From Nitrospirota bacterium (lineage in GTDB: Bacteria; UBA2233), in contig WOZJ01000053.1 in assembly GCA_011620345.1 (NCBI GenBank), positions 1 to 12,000 of the forward strand: DNA of 12,000 nucleotides, in the 5' to 3' direction. Shown here piece after piece: positions 1 to 5,456 of the stretch. How positions within the stretch are numbered: the first letter of the stretch is position 1; every line of letters starts with the position of its first letter. A model generated the notes under the pieces. That model saw nothing but the letters and a program-made list of their open reading frames with translations. It was not told the origin of the DNA and ran no database searches. Made by a program: the position numbers and the translations under genes.

Positions 1-71
1 GAGCTTTTTTGTGCCTTTACGACGAAGCCTGGGCTTATCAAGCACGCGCCATCCGCGATACAGTAGGGTAA
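1..71 (+). CDS. Possible 3' end of an upstream gene (partial, unidentified)
   Basis: Reading the third frame from the window edge gives about 22 codons ending in TAA at 69-71. The encoded tail ends in LCLYDEAWAYQARAIRDTVG. Codon choice looks like that of the neighbouring genes, but the stretch is too short to prove coding. Frame 1 is also open until a TAG at 64-66, and a minus-strand frame is open across 1-146, so the frame choice is uncertain. I do not recognise the product. If real, this gene lies upstream of queE on the same strand, about 125 bases away. Confidence 0.27.
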   Translation, partial: AFLCLYDEAWAYQARAIRDTVG

Positions 72-195
72 ATACCCAGAGAGTGGAGCTCTACCTGATA
101 GGCAGGTGAGGCTAAACGACGACCGCTTAACGCTATAAGAACGCATCCGGCGATGGAGTTCCTGTTGCCGGTCGCTAGCAAGCTTGGCTTTTAGG
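72..195 (+). promoter_or_regulatory. Leader/intergenic region upstream of queE with hairpins
   Basis: This stretch has no convincing gene. It contains a small hairpin, ACCTG (92-96) pairing with CAGGT (102-106), and a stronger one, CCGGCGA (147-153) pairing with TTGCCGG (165-171), with one G-T wobble and an 11-base loop. A TATAAG at 134-139 could be a -10 box, but no good -35 sits 16-18 bases upstream. If it is used, transcription would start near 146 and the second hairpin would lie at the very 5' end of the queE mRNA. I looked for a preQ1 riboswitch because these genes make the preQ1 precursor. The expected A-rich tail and conserved loop are not recognisable. Neither hairpin is followed by a T-run, so they are not typical terminators. 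Confidence 0.3.
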
Positions 196-813
196 ATGCA
201 GACGCCAGATCGCTACCCTGTCTCGGAAATTTTTTCCTCCTTTCAGGGGGAGGGCGTTCATTCTGGATTGTATGCAACGTTTATCCGGTTTGCGGGCTGC
301 AACCTCCGCTGTAGCTTTTGTGACGAGCCTGGGTCCTTGAGCGTTAAGGGTGTATCCTGGCTAAGTTCGGAGGAGATTCTAAAGGAGCTCAAAAGCCCCT
401 ATGTTGTCCTCACGGGCGGCGAGCCTACGCTTTTGTCGCTGGGCACGCTCGTTTCAAGGCTCAAGGCTCAAGGGTGCAGGGTGCACATCGAGACGAACGC
501 AACACTCTGCCCTGATTGGCTTCATGCCCTCGATTGGGTGACGGCAAGCCCAAAGCCGCCAGACTATGCCGTTGCCGAAGGGCTTGTAGAGCGTGCGGAC
601 GAGTGGAAGTTCGTGGTCGACGAGGGTTTTTTGGTAGGTTGTATTCCAAGAGAGGTCTTTTGCTCGAAAAAGCCCTTGTACCTCCAGCCGCTGGGGCTGG
701 ATCCAGGCTCCATCCAAAAAACGTTGAGACTGCTCAAAGAACTCCAGGGCGCAAGGCTTTCTTTACAGATGCACAAAGTACTCGGTCTTTTGCTCAACCA
801 AGAGGTGCTATAG
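196..813 (+). CDS. queE: 7-carboxy-7-deazaguanine synthase QueE (radical SAM)
   Basis: A radical SAM enzyme of cytosolic 7-deazaguanine biosynthesis. It rearranges 6-carboxy-5,6,7,8-tetrahydropterin to 7-carboxy-7-deazaguanine. The N-terminus YPVSEIFSSFQGEG is characteristic of the family. The iron-sulphur motif CX3CX2C is at residues 35-42 (CNLRCSFC), followed by the glycine-rich SAM motif TGGEP at 73-77 and a C-terminal SLQMHKVLG like the LQTHK ending of QueE. The length of 205 residues fits the family. The start is uncertain: an in-frame TTG at 184 would add four residues. Neither start has a good Shine-Dalgarno site, so the ATG at 196 was preferred because it lies close to the conserved N-terminus. 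It is the first gene of a queE-queC-queD run, with only two bases to queC. The Shine-Dalgarno site of queC lies inside its 3' end. Family assignment is secure; only the first codon is doubtful. Confidence 0.93.
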   Translation: MQTPDRYPVSEIFSSFQGEGVHSGLYATFIRFAGCNLRCSFCDEPGSLSVKGVSWLSSEEILKELKSPYVVLTGGEPTLLSLGTLVSRLKAQGCRVHIETNATLCPDWLHALDWVTASPKPPDYAVAEGLVERADEWKFVVDEGFLVGCIPREVFCSKKPLYLQPLGLDPGSIQKTLRLLKELQGARLSLQMHKVLGLLLNQEVL

Positions 814-815
814 TC

Positions 816-1493
816 GTGGCAGGGAGCGTAGTTTTGGTCTCCGGCGGGATGGATTCGGCCGTTTGCCTTGGCATCGCGGCCAAGAACACGGAAAGGTTGG
901 TTGTGCTTTCGTTTGATTATGGTCAAAGGCACAAAAAAGAGCTCCAGGCGGCCTCTTTGCTCGCCTCACACTACAAAGCCGAGCACATCGTCTTAAAGCT
1001 GCCCGGGTTTTCCGTATGGAAAGCGAGCGCGCTTACGGACCCTTGCATGTCTGTGCCTGATTTTGAGGAGGCCCAAAAGGGGCAAGCGCCCGTAACCTAC
1101 GTTCCCGCGAGGAACACCGTGTTTTTGTCGTTTGCGCTCTCTTTGGCCGAAGCCTACGGCCTGGATGCGATTTTTATCGGCGTGAACGCGCTCGATTATT
1201 CGGGCTATGCCGACTGCAGGCCGATTTTTATCGAGCGCTTCCAGACGCTTATCGATGTGGCTACGCAAAGGACGGCCGAAGGAGGAAGGCCGATTCTACT
1301 TGAAGCGCCGCTTTTGCATTATTCAAAGGCCCAAATAGTTCGGCTGGGTGCGGAGCTTGGCACTCCCTTCGAACTGACATGGTCCTGCTACAGGGGCGAA
1401 GAAAGGCCCTGTGGGGCTTGCGATAGCTGCGTACTCCGGGCCAAAGGGTTTGAAGATGCGGGCCTTGCAGACCCGCTCATGGTTGCGCCATGA
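816..1493 (+). CDS. queC: 7-cyano-7-deazaguanine (preQ0) synthase QueC
   Basis: ATP-dependent enzyme that converts 7-carboxy-7-deazaguanine and ammonia to preQ0, the common precursor of queuosine and related modified bases. The PP-loop ATP-binding motif SGGMDS is at residues 9-14, followed by FDYGQRHKKEL and the YVPARNTVFLSFA block typical of QueC. A zinc site is visible near the C-terminus with Cys191, Cys199, Cys202 and Cys205 (CX7CX2CX2C). The length of 225 residues is normal. The frame is open much further upstream, across queE, but the GTG at 816 is the right start: an AGAGG lies about ten bases before it and the protein then begins directly with the first beta strand of the PP-loop fold. 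The gene starts two bases after queE stops, and its TGA overlaps the ATG of queD (ATGA), so translational coupling is likely. Confidence 0.94.
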   Translation: MAGSVVLVSGGMDSAVCLGIAAKNTERLVVLSFDYGQRHKKELQAASLLASHYKAEHIVLKLPGFSVWKASALTDPCMSVPDFEEAQKGQAPVTYVPARNTVFLSFALSLAEAYGLDAIFIGVNALDYSGYADCRPIFIERFQTLIDVATQRTAEGGRPILLEAPLLHYSKAQIVRLGAELGTPFELTWSCYRGEERPCGACDSCVLRAKGFEDAGLADPLMVAP

Positions 1494-1996
1494 AGCTTGG
1501 GCTGTTCCTGGAGGGTTTTGGGTTTGACTACGCGCATTTCTTGCCGTTCGACCCCAAGTGTAGCCGCTTGCACGGCCACAGCGCCGAGGTCCGCTTGAGG
1601 CTCTTTGGACAAAGGGCTCAAGATGGCATGCTTGTCCCGTTCGATTTGGCCAGGGAGGCGCTAAGAGATGCGGTATCGATGTTCGACCACAGGCTGTTGG
1701 CCGCCAGGGCCTACATCGAAAAAGAGGCCGAAGGCTTTATTAAAGTGTCCTACGTCCCCTGCTTTGCGCCCGAACGAAGGGCCGAGATCCTTCTTCCTAG
1801 GGAAAGCGTTTTGGTCACACCCGAGGAGACCACCATCGAGCACGTTGGAGGGCTTTTAGCGGAGCAAGTCCTAAAAAGGCTCCCGGGGCACGTCGTAGCC
1901 GTCGAGCTAGAAGTCTCCGAGGGTAGGAACAAGGGCGTTTGCATCGCGTGCGCCCGCAACGAAAGAGGAAATCTGTCATGTCAACGCCCGACATGA
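1490..1996 (+). CDS. queD: 6-carboxy-5,6,7,8-tetrahydropterin synthase QueD (PTPS family)
   Basis: Member of the 6-pyruvoyl-tetrahydropterin synthase (PTPS)/QueD family. It should turn 7,8-dihydroneopterin triphosphate into 6-carboxytetrahydropterin, the substrate of QueE. The zinc ligands are visible as His16, His28 and His30 (YAHF and LHGHS). The catalytic Cys24 lies just before the HGH motif, which favours QueD over the folate-type PTPS-III variants that carry Glu at this place. The Asp66-His67 pair (MFDHRLL) matches the catalytic DH of the family. At 168 residues it is longer than the roughly 120-residue E. coli enzyme. The extra length is mainly an insert of about 25 residues (roughly 83-111) and a longer tail, so a divergent subfamily is possible. 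The start overlaps the queC stop by four bases, and the 3' end overlaps the next gene by 19 bases. Activity is inferred from the motifs and the que context. Confidence 0.88.
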   Translation: MKLGLFLEGFGFDYAHFLPFDPKCSRLHGHSAEVRLRLFGQRAQDGMLVPFDLAREALRDAVSMFDHRLLAARAYIEKEAEGFIKVSYVPCFAPERRAEILLPRESVLVTPEETTIEHVGGLLAEQVLKRLPGHVVAVELEVSEGRNKGVCIACARNERGNLSCQRPT

Positions 1997-2346
1997 TCGA
2001 GCTTTACAAAGAGCTTGAAGGCCCGCTCGGGGAGAGCGCGGCGAAGGCGCTGATCGAGGCGCTAGAGCGGATGAGCCTACACAAGGCCGGCGAAACAAAA
2101 GAAGAAAAGCCGGCAGAGGATCTAATGTTGCCGCTGCGGTCCGATTTGGCACGGATCGAGCGGCGCTTTGAGCAGTTAGGAGAGCGCCTCGAAGTGCAGA
2201 TAGAAGACCTTCAAACGTTGCGAAACAGCCTAGGAGGCCTTCGCACTCTCATCATCTTTGGGTTTTTGATCCTCCTTCTCGGTCTTGTCGCTCTGGGATT
2301 TTGGGATACCACGGCCATTCCGAGCCCCTTCGAGGAGATTCGTTAG
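1978..2346 (+). CDS. Small coiled-coil protein with one C-terminal membrane helix, unknown function
   Basis: A 122-residue protein I cannot name. The N-terminal part (1-35) is predicted-helix-like and ends in an EALERM segment. A charged Lys/Glu-rich linker (36-48) follows, then a heptad-like stretch (about 49-85, DLARIERRFEQLGERLEVQI) that should form a coiled coil. A strongly hydrophobic segment at 88-109 looks like one transmembrane helix, and a short polar tail follows. This layout recalls the DUF1640/CCDC90-like small proteins, which also place a coiled coil before a C-terminal membrane anchor, but that is only a resemblance. The start at 1978 has AGAGG about nine bases upstream and lies inside queD, so it is probably translated with the que genes. 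A second in-frame ATG at 1993 would shorten it by five residues. Codon use and the clean frame support a real gene. Confidence 0.75.
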   Translation: MSTPDMIELYKELEGPLGESAAKALIEALERMSLHKAGETKEEKPAEDLMLPLRSDLARIERRFEQLGERLEVQIEDLQTLRNSLGGLRTLIIFGFLILLLGLVALGFWDTTAIPSPFEEIR

Positions 2347-2425
2347 TCCAGGCGTTTTCCCTGGAATTCCCGCCCGTTTTCCTCTAGAATCCAAGCGTTG
2401 TCCTCAACGCGTTACGGAGCGTCCG
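2347..2425 (+). promoter_or_regulatory. Gap before the MFS gene with two hairpins and a weak promoter candidate
   Basis: Two inverted repeats are present. TCCAGG (2347-2352) pairs with CCTGGA (2360-2365). GCGTTG (2395-2400) pairs perfectly with CAACGC (2405-2410) around a TCCT loop. A TAGAAT at 2385-2390 could be a -10 box, but the -35 position (near 2362, TGGAAT) is poor. If it is used, the second hairpin would sit at the 5' end of the transcript, six bases before the GGAG ribosome site (2416-2419). Neither hairpin has a T-run, so an intrinsic terminator after the que block is not supported. Confidence 0.3.
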
Positions 2426-3787
2426 ATGTCCAAGCAAGAAGGTCCCCCGCCCAAGAGATCGCGCTTCAAAGTTCAGGGGCTGAACGCGCTTTTGGCCTCG
2501 TTCCTAGGCTGGACGCTCGATGCCTTCGATTTCTTCATTGTCGTCATGGTGCTCACGGAGATTGCGAAGGATTTTCAAAAGAGCAATACCGCCATCGCCT
2601 TGACGCTCAGCGTCACGCTCGCCTTCAGGCCCGTGGGGGCCTTTTTGTTCGGCCTGATGGCCGACCGCTACGGCAGAAAGCTCCCCTTGATGATTGATGT
2701 GTTGTTTTATTCTATCATAGAAGTGCTCTGCGGGTTCGCGCCCAACTTCACGACGTTCCTCGTCCTTCGAGCACTGTTTGGCATCGGTATGGGCGGAGAA
2801 TGGGGGGTTGGCGCCTCGCTAGCGATGGAATCCGTCCCGGCAAAGTGGAGGGGCGTGCTGTCTGGACTCCTTCAGGAAGGCTACGCCGTGGGCTACCTGC
2901 TTGCTGCGCTTGCTTACTACGGCGTGTACCCCTACTTTGGATGGCGGGCGATGTTCTTCCTGGGCGGGCTTCCGGCGTTGCTCGCGCTCTACATCCGTTC
3001 GCACGTCGAGGAATCGGAAGCCTGGCAAAAACACGGAAGGCGTGACTGGAGCGATGTTTGGGCGACCGTTCAAGGGCATAGCGCTTGGTACCTCGGACTG
3101 GGCCTTATTGGCATGTTCGTAGCGGTCCTAAAGCTCGCGTTCACATGGGCCGTTCTTTTGGGCGTCCTTGTAATGATCGTCGCGTTCATGGCGGACGTCA
3201 CAAGACACGTGGCAAAAGGCCACATGGGGACGTTCTTCTACTTGGTCGCCCTGATGGCGGGGATGAATTTCGTGTCTCACGGAACGCAAGACCTGTACCC
3301 TACGTTCCTTAAGCTCTCAAAAGGGTTTTCCGTCGGCATGGTCTCTCTCGTGACGATCATCGCCAACATCGGTGCGCTCACCGGCGGGATTGCCTTTGGG
3401 CTTCTTTCAGATTTCTTGGGGAGGAAGCGCGCCATGGTTTTGGCGCTTCTTGGGGCTTGCCTGTTCGTTCCGCTGTGGATTTACGCGCCCACTACGGCGC
3501 TTATCATGGTGGGGGCGTTTTTGATGCAGTTCATGGTTCAAGGCGCCTGGGGGGTTGTTCCTGCACACATTACCGAGCTTTCGCCGGCCAGCGTGCGCGG
3601 GTTTATGCCGGGCTTTGCCTACCAGTGCGGCGTGCTGATCGCGGGCAGTGCAGCGACTCTCCAGGCGTTGCTAGCCCAGACGCTCGGGCTTTCCAAGGCC
3701 ATGGCCCTGTTTGCACTGGCCGTTTTTTTGGGTTGCGCGCTTATCGTGGCGATAGGCAGGGAGAAAAAAGGAGAGGCCTTTCATTAG
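2426..3787 (+). CDS. MFS transporter, sialate/carboxylate:proton symporter-like
   Basis: A 453-residue inner-membrane carrier of the major facilitator superfamily with about 12 hydrophobic segments. The N-terminal cytoplasmic tail is basic. The first helix region reads LGWTLDAFDFFIVV, and the MFS signature loop GLMADRYGRK lies around Asp80. The block GGEWGVGASLAMESVP and the second-half copy GLLSDFLGRKRAM are typical of the branch that contains NanT-like sialate and JEN/lactate-type carboxylate symporters. The substrate cannot be read from the sequence; a monocarboxylate or other organic acid is a reasonable guess. The ATG at 2426 was chosen because GGAG lies six bases before it and the first helix follows soon after, although the frame is open back to 2285. 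It follows the que block by 79 bases, so co-transcription is possible but no functional link is evident. Its TAG overlaps the glgA stop on the other strand. Confidence 0.88.
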   Translation: MSKQEGPPPKRSRFKVQGLNALLASFLGWTLDAFDFFIVVMVLTEIAKDFQKSNTAIALTLSVTLAFRPVGAFLFGLMADRYGRKLPLMIDVLFYSIIEVLCGFAPNFTTFLVLRALFGIGMGGEWGVGASLAMESVPAKWRGVLSGLLQEGYAVGYLLAALAYYGVYPYFGWRAMFFLGGLPALLALYIRSHVEESEAWQKHGRRDWSDVWATVQGHSAWYLGLGLIGMFVAVLKLAFTWAVLLGVLVMIVAFMADVTRHVAKGHMGTFFYLVALMAGMNFVSHGTQDLYPTFLKLSKGFSVGMVSLVTIIANIGALTGGIAFGLLSDFLGRKRAMVLALLGACLFVPLWIYAPTTALIMVGAFLMQFMVQGAWGVVPAHITELSPASVRGFMPGFAYQCGVLIAGSAATLQALLAQTLGLSKAMALFALAVFLGCALIVAIGREKKGEAFH

Positions 3788-5301
3788 GCTATCAGCAAAG
3801 ATTTGTATATCCCTAGGTAGCTCTCTGCCGTTTTTTGCCAGGAAAAATCGGCCTTCATCGCGTTTTTCATCATAGCGCGACAGGTAGCCTTTCTTTTATA
3901 GACTGCTAAAGCAGCATCGATCGCGCCAAGGAGGCTTGGGACATCGTAGCCCTCGAAGAGGAACCCCGTGGCTTTTTTTGAGCCGGGCTCGTAGGGGACG
4001 ATCGTGTCTTTGAGCCCTCCCGTCGCCCTGGCGATGGGAAGAGTCCCGTAGCGCATGGCGTGCATCTGGATGAGCCCGCAGGGCTCGTAGCGAGACGGGA
4101 TCAACACGAAGTCCGCCCCCGCCAGAACCTTGTGGGCAAGCGCCTCGTCGAAGGCGATGCACACCTTGACGTTGTCGTGCGCGACCTGAAACGCGCTTAG
4201 AGCCTGCTCATAGCTCGCCTCGCCTTTTCCGACGATCGCAACCTGCAACGCTTTTTTGGCCAACGGCTCGAGCGTCTCCAGCAAAAGCCCGATCCCCTTT
4301 TGCTCGGCAAGCCGGCTGACCATCCCTACCAACGGAACATCGGGGGCTTGAGGAAGGCCGAGCGTTTCCTGTAGATCCGCTTTGCATGCAAGCTTCCCGG
4401 AAAGGTCCTTGATGCCGTAGGAGGCCTTGATATCACGGTCGCTAATCGGGTCCCATACTTCATAATCTGCTCCGTTTAGAATGCCCTCGAGATCGCTTGC
4501 ACGCTTTTGTAGGACCCCTTCAAGCCCGAACCCGTATTCCGGAGTCTGAATCTCTTTGGAGTATGACTTGCTGACCGTAGCAATTTTGTCGGCGAACATC
4601 AGGCCGCCTTTTAAAAAATTGACCCTTCCGTGGAATTCGAGGAATTCCGGGTGGAACCATTTTTGATCCAGACCAAGAAGGGGCCAGCAATTTTCTGGAA
4701 AAATGCCTTGATACCCCAGGTTGTGGATGGTCAAAACAGTCTTTGTTTGGCTGAACTCTGGGTAGCTCTCGGCCTCGGCCTTGAGGAATGCTAGGCTGAG
4801 CGCTGGGTGCCAGTCGTGGGCATGCAGGATTTGGGGCGGCTCATGCCTTAAGACTTCGAGCGCAGCCCTTGAAAAGAAGGCGAAGCGTTCCGCGTTGTCC
4901 GGATAGTCGCCCTCGGGAGTGCCGTAGAGATCATCCCTGGCGAAGTATGGCTCCGCCTCGATCAAAAGGGCTCGAAGGTGCCCTGAAAGTTGGGCCTTCC
5001 AAACGCCCGCTTCGAGCCTGCGTCCTCCAAGCGGTACATGGACTCGCGTGTCGATTCGCTCAAGCGGGACGTTTGCATGTTTGGCCGAGCGATGGGCGGG
5101 AAGGATGATGGTAAGTCGCTGCCCCAAGCCCTCCAAGGCTTTGGAAAGCGCGCAAACGGCATCCGCCAGCCCTCCCGTTTTGGCAAAGGGAACAACCTCG
5201 GAGGAAACCATCGCAATCGAACAGCTTGCTTCAGGATGTCCGGGGCGTGCCTTCCGTACGGGCGATTTTTGTGCATTCGTGCTGGGCTTGGCCCGCTCCA
5301 T
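3784..5301 (-). CDS. glgA: Glycogen synthase GlgA (GT5 family)
   Basis: Starch/glycogen synthase of 505 residues, which transfers glucose from ADP-glucose to the non-reducing end of alpha-1,4-glucans in the cytosol. It shows the GT5 N-terminal signature VPFAKTGGLADA, with the nucleotide-sugar binding Lys41-Thr-Gly-Gly, then the HAHDWHPAL and TIHNLGYQGIFP blocks. The C-terminal GT-B domain has VSRLAEQKG (Arg and Lys that contact the diphosphate), SRYEPCGLIQMHAMRYG with its catalytic-site Glu, and ATGGLKDT. About 28 extra residues precede the first strand compared with E. coli GlgA. The start is nevertheless well supported by AAGGAG five bases before the ATG. It is transcribed away from glgE from a promoter in the shared region, and its stop overlaps the MFS stop. 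The GT5 motifs argue against it being a GlgM-type (GT4) maltose-1-phosphate synthase. No glgC is visible beside it. Confidence 0.95.
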   Translation of the reverse strand: MERAKPSTNAQKSPVRKARPGHPEASCSIAMVSSEVVPFAKTGGLADAVCALSKALEGLGQRLTIILPAHRSAKHANVPLERIDTRVHVPLGGRRLEAGVWKAQLSGHLRALLIEAEPYFARDDLYGTPEGDYPDNAERFAFFSRAALEVLRHEPPQILHAHDWHPALSLAFLKAEAESYPEFSQTKTVLTIHNLGYQGIFPENCWPLLGLDQKWFHPEFLEFHGRVNFLKGGLMFADKIATVSKSYSKEIQTPEYGFGLEGVLQKRASDLEGILNGADYEVWDPISDRDIKASYGIKDLSGKLACKADLQETLGLPQAPDVPLVGMVSRLAEQKGIGLLLETLEPLAKKALQVAIVGKGEASYEQALSAFQVAHDNVKVCIAFDEALAHKVLAGADFVLIPSRYEPCGLIQMHAMRYGTLPIARATGGLKDTIVPYEPGSKKATGFLFEGYDVPSLLGAIDAALAVYKRKATCRAMMKNAMKADFSWQKTAESYLGIYKSLLIA

Positions 5302-5344
5302 GCCGTCTCCTTTTTTGGTGTATGTTTTTTTGCCGCCTTTAAAA

Positions 5345-5372
5345 GTTTTACAATTTCCACGGCATGAGTCAA
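5345..5372 (-). promoter_or_regulatory. Predicted sigma70-type promoter of glgA
   Basis: Read on the minus strand, a -35 box TTGACT (5367-5372) is followed after 16 bases by a -10 box TAAAAC (5345-5350). Transcription would start roughly at 5338, giving a leader of about 37 bases before the glgA ATG, which includes the AAGGAG ribosome site. The boxes match consensus in five and four of six positions. The prediction rests on sequence only. Confidence 0.5.
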
Positions 5373-5393
5373 CGGAGACTTTTGGGGTGACTC
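5366..5393. promoter_or_regulatory. Inverted repeat between the divergent glg promoters, operator candidate
   Basis: GAGTCA (5366-5371) and TGACTC (5388-5393) are perfect inverted copies with 16 bases between them, so the half-sites are about two helical turns apart. The left arm overlaps the glgA -35 box and the right arm ends one base before the glgE -35 box. A dimeric regulator bound here could act on both directions. The arms are short, and part of the symmetry comes from the two TTGAC-like -35 elements facing each other, so this is tentative. Confidence 0.3.
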
Positions 5394-5394
5394 T

Positions 5395-5422
5395 TTGACA
5401 GGTTTTGGCGTTTTTCTATACC
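5395..5422 (+). promoter_or_regulatory. Predicted sigma70-type promoter of glgE-glgB-GH57
   Basis: A perfect -35 box TTGACA (5395-5400) is followed after 16 bases by TATACC (5417-5422), which matches the -10 consensus in four positions. The expected start is near 5429, giving a leader of about 28 bases that carries AAGGAG (5445-5450), six bases before the GTG of glgE. This is the best promoter-like sequence I found in the window and probably drives the whole plus-strand glycogen series. Confidence 0.6.
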
Positions 5423-5456
5423 CTAAGAGGAAAGCGGACGAACGAAGGAGCTTATC

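Noticed and set aside
1-146. Minus-strand frame open from an ATG at 146 to the left window edge (about 48 codons)
   Set aside because: No ribosome site at a suitable distance, codon use unlike the neighbours, and no recognisable product. It cannot be fully excluded because it runs off the edge.
1-183. Possible tmRNA, RNase P RNA, TPP or preQ1 riboswitch
   Set aside because: Fragments such as ACCTGATAGGC and GCTAAACGACGACC prompted a check, but the conserved cores of these RNAs and the tRNA-like TTCGA ending of tmRNA are missing.
516-815. In-frame N-terminal extension of queC reaching back through queE
   Set aside because: The extension overlaps a certain queE gene and has Arg/Cys-rich shadow composition. 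The GTG at 816 has a proper Shine-Dalgarno site and yields a normal QueC N-terminus.
2347-2365. TCCAGG/CCTGGA hairpin as a terminator for the que block
   Set aside because: Only six pairs and no following T-run.
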